Positions 37,817-48,572 are shown, numbered from the stretch's first letter. The stretch: 64,000 nucleotides of DNA from Janthinobacterium psychrotolerans (GCF_001677885.1 NZ_LOCQ01000045.1:45740-109739); one strand, 5' to 3'. Program-made: numbers and translations. Notes: a model not told the origin generated them from the sequence alone.

Positions 37817-38025
37817 TGTCGACATCAATTGTAGCGACTTTTTGCGCCATGGCCAGCATTACGGCAAGATTGAACGCTGCAAGACCATGCCAGGCGTTTT
37901 CGGCGTCATCAGCACCTCCTGCGGCAGCACGCAACCGAGCACGGTAACCAGCGCCATGGTGATGACCGTCATGGCCGGATAGGCCATGACTGATCTGCAG
38001 TTTTTCCAGCTTCATCGCTGATCAG

Positions 38026-39276
38026 TCAAGGTGACTGCCTGGCGGCCGGCACCGGCAAGCTGGCCGGGCGCCAGCCGCTGTCCTCAAGCGGCGAGGGCAC
38101 TGCGGCAACCCCCAGGCGTGCGCCAAGCGAGCACAGCATCAGTGCCATGGCGACCGGAATAAAAGCGTCGAACTGGCGCGACTCGTTGAATTGCCCCACG
38201 ACCGTCGTCATCACCAGCAGGCAAGGCAACAATATGAGACAACGGCGCAGCGGTTGCGGCGCGTGGCGATAGCCGGTGGCTGCCAGCGCATACCACAGCA
38301 GCAAGGGCGCCAGGCTGTAGAACAGGACGCGCGGTTCGTTTTGCAGCAGATGGAGATTGAACATCGGCTTGCCACTTTCCCAGGCCTGATAGGTGGGCAG
38401 CAGATGGAACAGCAGCAGGCGCGCCAGTGCGTACAAGGCCAATTGCAGGGCAAGCAAGCCGGCCAGCGTGCGCAAGCGCATGGTGCCAAGAAACACCAAG
38501 CCGCTGACCACCACCAGGAACAGCGTGATCTCGTGATTGAAGGTGCCCACCACCAGCATCAGCAGATAGGGCAGCCATTCGCGCAGCAACAGATGATAGA
38601 GGCAAAAGGCAAACACAAAGATGATGCCGATATCGTAAAAGGTGTAGTAACTGAGGGTCGGCGCCCACATGCACAGCACCAGCGCCTGGCCGATAAACGC
38701 CAGGTCGCGCCGGATGAACAGGCTGGCCAGGCGGCGTACCGCCCACAGCAACAACACCACGGCCAGCAGCTGCGCGCCGAGGTAGGCCTGGATGGCGCCC
38801 AGCTGCGGCACGGCGTATTGCATCAGTTGCGCCGGGAAGATGAACAGCACGCGGTGCAGGAAGGGCGGCCGGCCTTCGTAGGCCATGATGCGGTCGATCA
38901 CATACCAGCGCTCCTCGCTGCCGAAATACGCCAGGAGAACCAGGAAGGCCGCCGTGTAGAAGGCAAAGATCAGGTAATCGAGCCAGTCACTGCCCCGCTT
39001 GCATGGGCGCTGCAAACGATGCACGGCCAGCGCGGCGGTCGCACTGAAGATCGTCCACAGGATCAGGCAAAAAGCCAGCACGGTGTCAAACTTGTCGATG
39101 TAAAAATCGAGCGGATGCCGGCCGGCGCGCGCCAGCAGCCGGTTCAGGGCCGGCAGCGACTGGCCGTGGTACATCTGGGCCAGCAGCGTGCCACCGGCCA
39201 GGAAAAGCGCGGCCAGCAGCACCGCCACGCACAGGGAGAAAAGCAGCAGCTGCCAGCGAAGGCGGTCGAGGTTCAT
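38026..39276 (-). CDS. Polytopic membrane protein of unknown function
   Basis: A 416-residue protein with about ten hydrophobic helices (for example LLLFSLCVAVLLAALFLAGG at residues 10-29 and YLLMLVVGTFNHEITLFLVVVSG in the middle). A first periplasmic loop carries FYIDKFDTVLAFCLILW, and a loop after helix 4 carries YEGRPPFLHRVLFIFP. The topology and loop style recall GT-C-like or O-antigen-polymerase-like integral membrane proteins, but no diagnostic catalytic motif is visible, so no function is assigned. It is flanked by an SDR gene and a small secreted protein gene, which say nothing about its role. Confidence 0.8.
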   Translation of the reverse strand: MNLDRLRWQLLLFSLCVAVLLAALFLAGGTLLAQMYHGQSLPALNRLLARAGRHPLDFYIDKFDTVLAFCLILWTIFSATAALAVHRLQRPCKRGSDWLDYLIFAFYTAAFLVLLAYFGSEERWYVIDRIMAYEGRPPFLHRVLFIFPAQLMQYAVPQLGAIQAYLGAQLLAVVLLLWAVRRLASLFIRRDLAFIGQALVLCMWAPTLSYYTFYDIGIIFVFAFCLYHLLLREWLPYLLMLVVGTFNHEITLFLVVVSGLVFLGTMRLRTLAGLLALQLALYALARLLLFHLLPTYQAWESGKPMFNLHLLQNEPRVLFYSLAPLLLWYALAATGYRHAPQPLRRCLILLPCLLVMTTVVGQFNESRQFDAFIPVAMALMLCSLGARLGVAAVPSPLEDSGWRPASLPVPAARQSP

Positions 39277-39388
39277 GGGCGATACCGGGAAGTTTGTGTG
39301 TCATCACATTATAAAATTGACACTTTTGATGTCTTATGATGTACACAAACAAAACCTGAAATATCCCGACCCGGTTCTTGCAACCGCC

Positions 39389-39814
39389 TTAAAAACACTG
39401 CAGGAAAGCGCCATTGCGGTGGCAGACACGGCCATTCGCATCGAGCGTGGCATTGCCGACGCCGCCGTCATGGCGCATGCCCGAGGCATCGCGGCAGCCG
39501 CCGCTGTCGCAGGAATTGACCGGCAGCGGCGCGCCCGGCACCGGCGCATGGGTGGCCGGCGGCACGGTTTCATGGCGGATCACCGGCGGCGGCATCTGCG
39601 TGGCCGGCATGCGGCCGATCACCTGCGGCACGGCGCGCCGCGGCGCCACCGGCGGCGCGGTGGCGCAGGGCTCGACGGCCAGCCTGGCCGGGTCCTGCGG
39701 GTCGAGGCGGCAGACCGGCAGACCGGCGGCGGGCGCCGGGACGCTGACGGCTTCCTGGCCGGCGGCCCAGGCGCCGCTGCCGGCAAACAAACAAAGTAAT
39801 AGCACGGATTTCAT
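39389..39814 (-). CDS. Small secreted Cys-containing protein, unknown function
   Basis: A 141-residue protein. GGGAG precedes the ATG at 39814, and a signal peptide follows (MKSVLLLCLFAGSGAWA). The middle is Pro-rich (PPVAPRRAVPQVIGRMPATQMPPPVIRH). The C-terminal 45 residues have a compact motif: NSCDSGGCRDASGMRHDGG, then GNATLDANGRVCHRNGAFLQC. Four cysteines could make two disulfides. I recognise this C-terminal pattern from uncharacterised Oxalobacteraceae exported proteins but know of no function. Confidence 0.75.
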   Translation of the reverse strand: MKSVLLLCLFAGSGAWAAGQEAVSVPAPAAGLPVCRLDPQDPARLAVEPCATAPPVAPRRAVPQVIGRMPATQMPPPVIRHETVPPATHAPVPGAPLPVNSCDSGGCRDASGMRHDGGVGNATLDANGRVCHRNGAFLQCF

Positions 39815-40009
39815 GTGGTACTCCCGCAAGCGGTCATGCCTGCATTATCGGTCCGCGCCGCGCCAGATGCCAGTGAAGGTAACGCTTTTTTACGTTTGCC
39901 GGCGCGGCCTGGTCACCCTGCCTGCCAGCGCGCCGGCCTAAAAAAGCTGCAACATTGTTTTTATTGCCAGCATGCTCTTTCTTTATTGCCAGCCTGGCAC
40001 TATACTGTG

Positions 40010-40028
40010 AACGATTCTTATTCGCATT
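40010..40028 (+). promoter_or_regulatory. Fur-box-like site upstream of a TonB-dependent receptor
   Basis: AACGATTCTTATTCGCATT; its reverse complement AATGCGAATAAGAATCGTT closely follows betaproteobacterial Fur boxes (AATGnnAATnnnAATnnTT style). It sits 77 bases upstream of the receptor ATG. It would give iron-repressed expression. Confidence 0.55.
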
Positions 40029-40104
40029 ATTTGAATGCGACCATCCTTCGATCTCCAAGCCACCCGCAGGCAGCCAGGAATAACCTTTTCCTGGAACATT
40101 TCAT

Positions 40105-42132
40105 ATGCTCAAGCGCAGTACCGCCTCCCCCTCTTTCACCATGTTGTTGCCCGGCTTGCTGTCGCTGGCTGTCGGCAGCGCCTGGGCCGAAGGCGCGCCG
40201 GCCGCAGCCGACCCAACCCTGGCCACCGTGGTGGTGACCGCCTCGGGTTCGGCCATCGATATCAAGGATGCGCCGGCCAGCATCAGCGTCATCACGCGCG
40301 AGGAAATCGAACGCCAGCCCGTGGTTGACCTCAATACCCTGCTGCGCCGCATTCCCGGCGTCACGGGCGGCACTAGCCCGGTCGGCGAAGAGTCGAAAAT
40401 CAAGCTGCGCGGCCTGCCCGACAAATACACGCTGATCCTGGTCGACGGCAAGCGCATGGGCAGTTCGGCCGACACCGCCTACCGCCCCGACCTGGGGCGC
40501 CAGGACCTGAACTGGATTTCGCCCGAGATGATCGAGCGCATCGAGGTGGTGCGCGGCCCGATGTCGTCGCTGTACGGCTCGGACGCGATGGGCGGCGTGA
40601 TCAATATCATCACGCGCAAAATACCGGGCAAATGGAACGGTTCGGCCACCGCCAACCATATCGAACCGCAGGACAGCGGCCGCGGCGCGGCGCACCAGCT
40701 GGGACTGAACCTGGCCGGGCCGCTGTCGGACACCATCGGCATGCGCCTGGGTGTGGCGCAGTCGAAACAGAACGCCGACGAGAAAATCATCAGGAACGCG
40801 GGCGGCATCGGCGGCGAGCGCAACCAGAGCATCACGGGCCAGCTGAACTGGGCCCTGAACCAGCGGCACAGCCTGTCGCTCGACGCCAGCCTTGGCCGCC
40901 AGGAAGCCAGTGACTCGCCGGCGCTGGACGCCGACGGCGATCCGCTGTTCTATGCCTGGGGCGCCAGCAAGCTGATACGCAAGAGTATCAGCCTCGGCTA
41001 CGAAGGCAAGCTGGAGTTCGGCAAGGCAAGGGTCAATCTGTACCACAACGACTACGACAACCAGGTCACCGGCGTGGTCGCGAAATCGAAGGACAGCACG
41101 CTCGACGCGACCCTGGAAAAACGCCTGGACTGGGGCGTCGAGCAATTGCTGGTGATGGGCGGCCAGTGGAAGCACCAGGAGCTGACCAATACCGACACCA
41201 TCGGCACCATTGCGCTGGACTACCTGGGCAATCCGGTGACGGGCGCGTCGCTGTCGGGCACCACCTCGGCCCTGTTCGCGGAAGATCAGCTGTTCCTGCG
41301 CGAAGACCTGACGGCCACGGCCGGCCTGCGGCTCGACCACCACAGCAAGTTCGGCAACCATTACAGTCCGCGCCTGTACCTGGTGTACCACCCGCTTCCC
41401 GCCTGGACCATCAAAGGCGGCGTGTCGCAGGGTTTCCGCGCACCGAGTCTGAAGGAAAACTCGCCGTCGGCCGCCACCAATTCCGGTGGACGCGGCTGCA
41501 CCAGCCTGCGTCCGCTCGGCTATGTCAGCGGCACCTGCTATATGGCCGGCAATGCCGACCTGAAGCCGGAAACCAGCACCGCCGGCGAGATCGGCGTGGC
41601 CTATGAAAACAGCGGCTGGGATATCGGCCTGACGTATTTCCATACCGACTTCAAGAACAAGATCGATTACGCGCCGCTGGGCAAGTTCCAGGGCATCTGG
41701 TGGACCCGCATGACCAATATCCAGAAAGCGCGCACCAGCGGCCTGGAAGGCACCTTGACCGCTCCGCTGGCGAAAAGCCTCAGCTGGCGCAACAATGTCA
41801 CCTATATGCGCGAGGCGAAAAACCTCACCACCGGCGCCAACCTGCTGTCGACGCCGAAACTGTCGTGGTATTCGGCGCTGGGCTGGCAAGTGAGCCCCCG
41901 GCTGTTCGGCGAAGTGTCGGCGCAGTACACCGGCAAGGAACTCGATGCGGGCGCGCTGGCCAACAAGGCCTATACGATAGTCGACGCGGTGGTGTCGTAC
42001 AAGGCAACACCGCACTGTACCGTGCGCGGCGGCGTGGAAAACCTGCTCAAGAAAGGGCCGATGGCCGATGGCCAGGTCGACTACTATGTGCCGGGACGGC
42101 GCCTGTTTGTCGGCCTGACTTCGCGCTTCTAA
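40105..42132 (+). CDS. TonB-dependent receptor, probably ferric siderophore
   Basis: A 675-residue outer-membrane receptor. Signal peptide ends near residue 28 (LLSLAVGSAWA), followed by the TonB box region (ATVVVTAS) and the plug (APASISVITREEIERQPVVDLNTLLRRIPGV; IKLRGLPDKYTLILVDGKRM; IERIEVVRGPMSSLYGSDAMGGVINIITRK). The 22-strand barrel ends in FVGLTSRF with terminal Phe. The plug text is closest to ferric-enterobactin/colicin-type receptors (FepA/CirA/BfrA group). The Fur-like site upstream supports iron uptake. It is convergent with hppA, with one base between the stop codons. Confidence 0.9.
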   Translation: MLKRSTASPSFTMLLPGLLSLAVGSAWAEGAPAAADPTLATVVVTASGSAIDIKDAPASISVITREEIERQPVVDLNTLLRRIPGVTGGTSPVGEESKIKLRGLPDKYTLILVDGKRMGSSADTAYRPDLGRQDLNWISPEMIERIEVVRGPMSSLYGSDAMGGVINIITRKIPGKWNGSATANHIEPQDSGRGAAHQLGLNLAGPLSDTIGMRLGVAQSKQNADEKIIRNAGGIGGERNQSITGQLNWALNQRHSLSLDASLGRQEASDSPALDADGDPLFYAWGASKLIRKSISLGYEGKLEFGKARVNLYHNDYDNQVTGVVAKSKDSTLDATLEKRLDWGVEQLLVMGGQWKHQELTNTDTIGTIALDYLGNPVTGASLSGTTSALFAEDQLFLREDLTATAGLRLDHHSKFGNHYSPRLYLVYHPLPAWTIKGGVSQGFRAPSLKENSPSAATNSGGRGCTSLRPLGYVSGTCYMAGNADLKPETSTAGEIGVAYENSGWDIGLTYFHTDFKNKIDYAPLGKFQGIWWTRMTNIQKARTSGLEGTLTAPLAKSLSWRNNVTYMREAKNLTTGANLLSTPKLSWYSALGWQVSPRLFGEVSAQYTGKELDAGALANKAYTIVDAVVSYKATPHCTVRGGVENLLKKGPMADGQVDYYVPGRRLFVGLTSRF

Positions 42133-42133
42133 G

Positions 42134-44254
42134 CTAGTTTGGCGTCACTGGCGCTGGCGTGGCCGGCGCCAGTATCGGTGGCGCGGCAGCTGTCACGGGC
42201 GCCGGCGCACTGACGGCCAGCCAGCCGGTGGCCGGCAGCAGCGGCACCAGCAGCAGCGCCACGATATTGATGATCTTGATCAGGGGATTGACGGCCGGCC
42301 CGGCCGTGTCCTTGTAGGGGTCGCCGACGGTGTCGCCGGTGACGGCCGCCTTGTGTGCGTCGGAACCCTTGCCGCCAAAATGGCCGTCTTCGATATATTT
42401 CTTGGCATTGTCCCAGGCGCCGCCGCCGGTGGTCATGGAAATGGCCACGAACAGGCCCGTCACGATCGTGCCCATCAGCAAGCCTCCCAGTGCGGCCGGC
42501 CCCAGCAGCATGCCGACCACCACCGGCACCACCACCGGCAGCAGGGACGGCACGATCATCTCGCGGATCGCCGAGGCCGTCAGCATGTCGACCGCCTTGT
42601 CGTATTCGGGCCGCGCCGTGCCTTCCATGATGCCCTTGATGTCGCGGAACTGGCGCCGCACTTCCACCACCACGGCGCCGGCCGCGCGCCCCACCGCTTC
42701 CATCGCCATCGCGCCGAACAGGTAGGGGATCAGGCCGCCGATAAACAGGCCGACGATCACCATCGGGTTCGACAGATCAAACGTGATGTGCTGGCCCACC
42801 GATTCGAGCGCATGCGTGTAGTCGGCAAACAGCACCAGCGCGGCCAGGCCGGCCGAGCCGATGGCATAACCCTTGGTGACGGCCTTGGTGGTGTTGCCCA
42901 CCGCATCCAATGGATCGGTAATCGCGCGCACCGAGTCGGGCAGGCCCGACATTTCGGCGATGCCGCCCGCGTTGTCGGTGATCGGGCCATAGGCGTCGAG
43001 CGCGACGATAATGCCGGCCATCGACAGCATGGCCGTGGCCGCAATCGCAATCCCGTACAGGCCGCCCAGCTGATACGACACCAGGATCGCCACGCACACG
43101 GCCAGCACCGGATACGCGGTCGACTTCATCGATACGCCGAGACCGGCGATGATATTGGTGCCGTGGCCGGTGGTCGACGCTTCGGCGATATGGCGCACCG
43201 GCTTGAAGTCGGTGCCGGTGTAGTATTCGGTGATGTAGACCATCAGGCCGGTCAGCACGATGCCGACCACGCTCGAACCCATCATCTTGTAGCGCATGGC
43301 GTCGCTTGGCCACAGCAGCCAGGTGACCACCGCAAAGCCGACCAGCGACAGCCCGGCCGCCCACCACAGCCCTGTGTACAGGGCCGACATGATTTTCTTG
43401 CCGGGCGCGGTTTTCACCATCGAGCAGCCGACGATGGACGCCAGGATCGATACCGCACCCAGCAGCAGGGGATAGACGATGGCCGTGCTGGAGGCCTCCC
43501 CAAGCAGCAGCGCGCCCAGCAGCATGGTGGCGATCAGGGTCACGACATAGGTTTCGAACAGGTCGGCCGCCATGCCGGCGCAGTCGCCGACATTGTCGCC
43601 AACATTGTCGGCGATCACGGCCGGGTTGCGCGGGTCATCTTCGGGGATGCCCGCCTCGACCTTGCCGACCAGGTCGGCGCCGACGTCGGCGCCCTTGGTA
43701 AAGATGCCGCCGCCCAGGCGTGCGAAGATGGAAATGAGCGAGGCGCCGAAGGCCAGGCCGATCAGGGGCTTGATCAGATCATGCTGTGACAGCCCGGCCG
43801 CGCCGGTCGAGGCCAGCAGCCAGTAGAACAGGGTCACGCCCAACAGGCCCAGCCCCACCACCAGCATGCCGGTGATCGCGCCGCCCTTGAAGGCCACGTT
43901 CAGGGCCTGGTTGATGCCCAGGGTGGCCGCCTGCGCCGTGCGCACATTGGCGCGCACCGACACATTCATGCCGATAAAGCCGCAGGCGCCAGACAGCACG
44001 GCGCCGATCAGGAAACCGAGGGCCGTGTGCACACCCAACAGGGCATAGATGGCGACCAGCAGCACCACGCCGACAATGGCGATGGTGCGGTACTGGCGCG
44101 CCAGGTAGGCGGCCGCGCCCTGCTCGATGGCCAGCGCGATTTCCTGCATGCGCGCGTTACCCGGGTCCTGTCGCAGGATCCAGCTGCGCGAGAGCAAACC
44201 GTAAATGACTGCGACCACGCCGCAGGCTACCGCAAACCACAGACTGGCTGCCAT
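42134..44254 (-). CDS. hppA: Membrane-bound proton-pumping inorganic pyrophosphatase, K+-independent type
   Basis: A 706-residue integral membrane PPase with about 16 helices. The PPi-binding core reads [14 protein letters not shown] and [32 protein letters not shown], with further acidic motifs [17 protein letters not shown] and [21 protein letters not shown]. The subtype-defining stretch is [18 protein letters not shown]: Lys (not Ala) after GNTT and Thr three positions on mark the K+-independent H+-pumping class. AAGGAGA lies 7 bases before the ATG. It hydrolyses cytoplasmic PPi to drive proton export and would save energy in polymer synthesis, which releases much PPi. Confidence 0.95.
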   Translation of the reverse strand: MAASLWFAVACGVVAVIYGLLSRSWILRQDPGNARMQEIALAIEQGAAAYLARQYRTIAIVGVVLLVAIYALLGVHTALGFLIGAVLSGACGFIGMNVSVRANVRTAQAATLGINQALNVAFKGGAITGMLVVGLGLLGVTLFYWLLASTGAAGLSQHDLIKPLIGLAFGASLISIFARLGGGIFTKGADVGADLVGKVEAGIPEDDPRNPAVIADNVGDNVGDCAGMAADLFETYVVTLIATMLLGALLLGEASSTAIVYPLLLGAVSILASIVGCSMVKTAPGKKIMSALYTGLWWAAGLSLVGFAVVTWLLWPSDAMRYKMMGSSVVGIVLTGLMVYITEYYTGTDFKPVRHIAEASTTGHGTNIIAGLGVSMKSTAYPVLAVCVAILVSYQLGGLYGIAIAATAMLSMAGIIVALDAYGPITDNAGGIAEMSGLPDSVRAITDPLDAVGNTTKAVTKGYAIGSAGLAALVLFADYTHALESVGQHITFDLSNPMVIVGLFIGGLIPYLFGAMAMEAVGRAAGAVVVEVRRQFRDIKGIMEGTARPEYDKAVDMLTASAIREMIVPSLLPVVVPVVVGMLLGPAALGGLLMGTIVTGLFVAISMTTGGGAWDNAKKYIEDGHFGGKGSDAHKAAVTGDTVGDPYKDTAGPAVNPLIKIINIVALLLVPLLPATGWLAVSAPAPVTAAAPPILAPATPAPVTPN

Positions 44255-44374
44255 ATCGTCTCCTTCTGTTTTTATACGACGTTATTGCCTACAGCCGCGG
44301 GCAAGACCCGCAGCCAGGAAAACACGAGCTGCAAAAAAACACTGCTGAAAACGGGGGCAGCCAATCACCATGAA

Positions 44375-44400
44375 AAAAGCGGACACTCGTGTCCGCTTTT
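44375..44400 (-). terminator. Rho-independent terminator after adk
   Basis: Perfect 12-bp inverted repeat AAAAGCGGACAC/GTGTCCGCTTTT with a 2-base loop. On the minus strand it is followed by a T run. It lies 10 bases past the adk stop and before the hppA start, and is symmetrical enough to work in both directions. Confidence 0.9.
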
Positions 44401-44409
44401 TGTGCTGCC

Positions 44410-45141
<732 letters not shown>

Positions 45142-45305
45142 CTACGAAACTTACCACAAAAAATCGCCGGAACGCCAGTTTGGTAGCAATTTGGCATGGG
45201 CAGATTGATCGAAGCCAGCAATTATGAAAGTTGGCGTTTGAAAATGTGGTATTTGTCGCAAAAGTACAAATTATATTTGCACGCCTGCCATTTTGCGGGT
45301 AATGC

Positions 45306-46067
45306 CTAGCTGCCGTCGACCCGGTAATGCGCCTGCACCCGGGCCAGGTCTTGCGGCGTATCGACGCCGGCCGCCGGTGCGGTGTCGGTCACGTGCACGG
45401 CGATCGCATGGCCATGCCACAGCACGCGCAGCTGCTCCAGGGCTTCGATCTGTTCCAGCGGCGACGCTTCCAGTGCGGGATAGGACTGCAGGAAGGCATT
45501 GCTGTAGGCATACAAGCCGATATGGCGCAGCGGCGCGTAATCTGGCGGCAAGCTGTCGCGCGACTGCGCGAAGCGGTCGCGGTGCCAAGGAATGGTGGCG
45601 CGCGAAAAATACAGCGCGCGGTTCGCCTTGTCGAGCACCACCTTGACCACGTTCGGGTTGAAGGCGTCCGCCACCTCGTGCAGGCGATGGGCGCAGGTCG
45701 CCATCGGCACACCGGGGCGTATCTGCGCGGCGCAGGCGGCCAGCAGGCGCGGGTCGATCAGCGGCTCGTCGCCCTGCAGGTTGACCACCACCGCGTCCAT
45801 CGGCAAGCGCAGCAGCTGCGCCACTTCGGCGATGCGGTCGGTACCCGACGGATGGTCGCCACGCGTCATGCACGCCTCCACCCCATGCGCGGCGCAGGCG
45901 GCGCGGATGTCCTCGTGGTCGGTGGCGACGATCACGCGCGCCGCGCCCGACAAGGCAGCCTGCTCGGCCACGCGCACCACCATCGGCTTGCCGCCCAGGT
46001 CGGCCAGCGGCTTGTTGGGCAGCCGGGTCGAGGCCAGGCGGGCGGGGATGATGACGACGAAGGACAT
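45306..46067 (-). CDS. kdsB: 3-deoxy-manno-octulosonate cytidylyltransferase (CMP-KDO synthetase)
   Basis: A 253-residue nucleotidyltransferase that activates KDO for lipid A-core synthesis. Diagnostic motifs are [24 protein letters not shown] at the N-terminus (CTP-binding loop), [16 protein letters not shown] near 80-95, [12 protein letters not shown] near 105-116, and [12 protein letters not shown] near 185. It starts 3 bases after the Trm112-like gene stop and follows lpxK, so lpxK, trm112 and kdsB form one LPS-related operon, as in other Burkholderiales. Confidence 0.96.
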   Translation of the reverse strand: MSFVVIIPARLASTRLPNKPLADLGGKPMVVRVAEQAALSGAARVIVATDHEDIRAACAAHGVEACMTRGDHPSGTDRIAEVAQLLRLPMDAVVVNLQGDEPLIDPRLLAACAAQIRPGVPMATCAHRLHEVADAFNPNVVKVVLDKANRALYFSRATIPWHRDRFAQSRDSLPPDYAPLRHIGLYAYSNAFLQSYPALEASPLEQIEALEQLRVLWHGHAIAVHVTDTAPAAGVDTPQDLARVQAHYRVDGS

Positions 46068-46070
46068 CGT

Positions 46071-46247
46071 TTATTCCACGGCGTCTTGCAAGGTGCGCGC
46101 TTCGTCGGCCCACATGATGGGGATGCCGTCACGGATGGGATAGGCAAGGCGGTCAGGGCGGCAGATCAGTTCCTGCGCCTTTTTATCGTGTTCAAGCGGG
46201 CCCTTGCAAACAGGGCAGACCAGGATATCAAGCAGTCGAGCGTCCAC
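46071..46247 (-). CDS. Trm112-like zinc-ribbon protein
   Basis: A 58-residue protein. The start is GTG at 46247 because GGAGA lies 6 bases upstream (46254-46258) and the family begins with a short [14 protein letters not shown] segment; the in-frame ATG at 46280 would add 11 residues lying within lpxK. It has a CPVC zinc-binding pair and the conserved [19 protein letters not shown]. Bacterial members are nearly always between lpxK and kdsB; their role is not settled. Its 5' end overlaps the lpxK 3' end by 20 bases. Confidence 0.9.
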   Translation of the reverse strand: MDARLLDILVCPVCKGPLEHDKKAQELICRPDRLAYPIRDGIPIMWADEARTLQDAVE

Positions 46248-47277
46248 GACATTTCTCCACAATTTGTTGGGCCAGCGCACTGTCTATATGCGCGCTGACC
46301 GGGACGACCCACAGTCTCGGGTCGTCTTTGAGATGTTCAATTTGCGCACATTTTACTGCATCCTTCTCCGTGATCAAGATCACATCGGTGTCGAGTGCGG
46401 CAAAGGGCTGGTCGAGGAAATCATGATGGTCGGGCAAGGGCAGCTCGCCGAAGCGCAATCCGGCCTGGCGCAGCATGCTGAAAAAGCGCTGCGGATTGCC
46501 GATGCCGGCGGCCGCCACGATGCGCCGGCCACTGCTTGCGAGTTGTTCCAGCGGCTGTTGCTGGCGGCGGTCGAGCAGCTGTTCGGCCACGCCGCCGGCC
46601 AGGCGCATCTGCACCACCAGGCCCTGATTTGGCGCCACGGTGGCCGCCAGCTTTGGTGATAGCTCGGCCGTGTTGATCACCGTTACATCGCGGCGCCGGC
46701 GCGGCGGCTCGCGCAGGGGGCCGGCCGGCAGCAGCCAGCCATTGCCGACGCCACGCCCGTCGAACAGCACGATTTCCACGTCGCGCCGCAAGGCGTAATG
46801 CTGCAGGCCGTCGTCGGTGACCAGCACGTCGACCTCGGGATGGGCCGCCAGCAGCGCCCGGCCCGCTTGCGCGCGGTCGCGCCCCACCATCACCGGGCAA
46901 GCGCCACGCTGGAAGATCAGCAGCGGCTCGTCGCCGACCTGCTGCGGCGTGGAGCCGCTGGTGACGGCGCGCGGCGCGCGGTCGGCACTGCCATGGCCGC
47001 GCGAGATCACGCCTGGATGCAGGCCCGCTTCGCGCAGCGCCTGCACCAGCCAGATCGTCAGCGGGGTCTTGCCGGTGCCGCCGATAAAGATATTGCCGAC
47101 TACAATCACGGGCACGGGCAGGCGCTGCGATTTCAACAGGTTTGCGCGGTACAGGCCGCGCCGCATGGCGCTCAGGGCGCCGAACAGCAGCGACACGGGC
47201 CACAAGGCGCAGGCCAGAGGGCCGCGTTTGAGCCAGGCGCGGGTCAAGGTAGTTTCGATTTTTGCTGGTTGGGGCAT
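46228..47277 (-). CDS. lpxK: Tetraacyldisaccharide 4'-kinase
   Basis: A 349-residue inner-membrane-associated P-loop kinase that phosphorylates the 4' position of lipid A precursor. An N-terminal membrane segment ([18 protein letters not shown]) precedes the Walker A motif [14 protein letters not shown] around residues 60-73. Further motifs are [30 protein letters not shown] and [23 protein letters not shown]. It lies in the exbB-exbD-lpxK-trm112-kdsB cluster. A 126-base gap with a palindromic repeat separates it from exbD. Confidence 0.96.
   Translation of the reverse strand: MPQPAKIETTLTRAWLKRGPLACALWPVSLLFGALSAMRRGLYRANLLKSQRLPVPVIVVGNIFIGGTGKTPLTIWLVQALREAGLHPGVISRGHGSADRAPRAVTSGSTPQQVGDEPLLIFQRGACPVMVGRDRAQAGRALLAAHPEVDVLVTDDGLQHYALRRDVEIVLFDGRGVGNGWLLPAGPLREPPRRRRDVTVINTAELSPKLAATVAPNQGLVVQMRLAGGVAEQLLDRRQQQPLEQLASSGRRIVAAAGIGNPQRFFSMLRQAGLRFGELPLPDHHDFLDQPFAALDTDVILITEKDAVKCAQIEHLKDDPRLWVVPVSAHIDSALAQQIVEKCRGRSTA
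46254..46258 (-). promoter_or_regulatory. Shine-Dalgarno fixing the GTG start of the Trm112-like gene
   Basis: GGAGA on the minus strand, 6 bases ahead of the GTG at 46247 and inside the end of lpxK. Confidence 0.65.
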
Positions 47278-47292
47278 GAAGTATGAGTGATG

Positions 47293-47388
47293 TAGGTCGG
47301 ATTAGCTGTGCCGCCAGGCGCAGCGTAATCCGACATGTGCAGCCAACGGTGTTGTCGGGTTACGCCGTGCCGGCTAACCCGACCTACG
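47293..47388. repeat. REP/BIME-like palindromic repeat, copy 1
   Basis: Two consecutive imperfect hairpins with GTCGGATTA../..TAATCCGAC and GTCGGGTTA../..TAACCCGAC stems, starting TAGGTCGGATTAGC and ending CTAACCCGACCTA. It lies between exbD and lpxK. A second copy with the same design is at 61250-61347. The form is that of short dispersed intergenic palindromes. Confidence 0.8.
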
Positions 47389-47402
47389 GGCAGCAGCGAG
47401 CG

Positions 47403-47846
47403 TTATTTGGTTCCACCGGCCTGGGCCGCAAAGGTCAGCTTTTCATAGCCGGCCAGGCGCGCCGCTTCCATCACGTGTATCACCATCTGGTGCATGGCGA
47501 GCTGGTCGGCGTTGACCACCACCACCGGCGTTTGCGCGGGCGCCTTGCCGCCGTTGGCTTTTTTGGCCGCATCCTGCAGCGCGTCGGCCAGGCCGGCCAC
47601 GTCGCGGAACGACACCGGCTGCAGGTTGACCGTGTAGTTGCCCTTGGCGTCGATGGTGACGTCGATCTGCCGTGGCTTGTCCTTGGCCTGCTCGGCGTTG
47701 GCCGTCGGCAAGGTGATCTGCAGCTCCGTAAATTTGCTGTAGGTGGTGCTGACCATCAGGAAGATCAGGATCACCAGCAGCACGTCGATAAACGGGATCA
47801 GATTGATTTCGGGGTCTTCCCTCCCCTTGCCTTTACGAAAATTCAT
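47403..47846 (-). CDS. exbD: ExbD/TolR family biopolymer transport protein
   Basis: A 147-residue inner-membrane protein. The cytoplasmic N-terminus (MNFRKGKGREDPEINLIPFIDV) runs into one TM helix (VLLVILIFLMVSTTY) containing the essential Asp (FIDVLL), and a periplasmic domain of about 100 residues follows. With ExbB it forms the proton-driven motor that energises TonB-dependent transport. The ATG overlaps the exbB stop by 4 bases (ATGA). The many TonB receptors expected in this genome (two in this window) would depend on such a motor. Confidence 0.93.
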   Translation of the reverse strand: MNFRKGKGREDPEINLIPFIDVLLVILIFLMVSTTYSKFTELQITLPTANAEQAKDKPRQIDVTIDAKGNYTVNLQPVSFRDVAGLADALQDAAKKANGGKAPAQTPVVVVNADQLAMHQMVIHVMEAARLAGYEKLTFAAQAGGTK

Positions 47847-48445
47847 TGGCGGCCACTGTGCACGAGGTCGACGAACTTGACCGCCTGCTGCTCCATGTCG
47901 ATCACGAAACTGTCGACCAGGGCGCGGAAGTGGCGGTAGAAGATCAGCGCCGGCATGGCGATGGCCAGGCCGAAGGCGGTGTTATACAGGGCCACCGAAA
48001 TACCGTGCGACAGGGCCGCGTTCGAGGCGGTGGCGCCGGGCGAGGCAAAAATTTCGATCATGCCGATCACGGTGCCGAACAGGCCCATCAGCGGCGCCAG
48101 GGTGGCGATCGTGCCCAGGGTGGTCAGAAAGCGTTCCAGTGCGTGGGCCACGCCGCCGCCGGCCTCTTCGATCGATTCCTTCATCACCTCGCGCGGCGCG
48201 TCGACATTGCGCAGCGCGGCGGCCAGCACCACGCCCAGCGGCGAATTGGCTTCCAGCTTGGCGATCGTGTCGGGGGTGATCTTGCCGCTGCGATAAACCT
48301 GCACCACTTCATCGAACAGCTTGCGCGGCAGGATGCGCGGACGGCGCAGATACAGCAGGCGCTCGATGATCAGGGCCAGCGCGACGATGGAAGCGATCAA
48401 CAACAGCCAGGCAGGCCAGCCGGCGGCTTGGAATATAGCGAGCAA
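47843..48445 (-). CDS. exbB: ExbB/MotA/TolQ proton channel family protein
   Basis: A 200-residue inner-membrane protein with three helices: WPAWLLLIASIVALALIIERLLYL at the N-terminus, then LGTIATLAPLMGLFGTVIGMIEIF, with the conserved TLAPLMGLFGTVIGMI signature, and SVALYNTAFGLAIAMPALIFY. The start is TTG at 48445 with GGGAG 5 bases upstream (48451-48455), which gives the normal N-terminus LLAIFQAAGWPAW; the open frame continues to 48625 but that part has no ExbB character and lies in the repeat-rich intergenic area. It is coupled to exbD. Confidence 0.9.
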   Translation of the reverse strand: MLAIFQAAGWPAWLLLIASIVALALIIERLLYLRRPRILPRKLFDEVVQVYRSGKITPDTIAKLEANSPLGVVLAAALRNVDAPREVMKESIEEAGGGVAHALERFLTTLGTIATLAPLMGLFGTVIGMIEIFASPGATASNAALSHGISVALYNTAFGLAIAMPALIFYRHFRALVDSFVIDMEQQAVKFVDLVHSGRQ

Positions 48446-48450
48446 AGGAA

Positions 48451-48455
48451 CTCCC
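48451..48455 (-). promoter_or_regulatory. Shine-Dalgarno fixing the TTG start of exbB
   Basis: GGGAG on the minus strand, 5 bases before the TTG at 48445. No closer ATG exists. Confidence 0.65.
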
Positions 48456-48572
48456 GGAAAGAATGAATGGTGTGAAGCGGAGGCCAAACGGCGAATGGCG
48501 CAATGTAGCGCGTTGCAGCGCAGTCGGCAAGTGGCGCTCGCCGCAGCACCGCACCGACCAGCTGCTCGGGTT

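Noticed and set aside
37803..38015. A 70-codon minus-strand gene
   Set aside because: It overlaps the LiuR-like operator, has odd composition and no ribosome site; listed only as a possible degenerate fragment.
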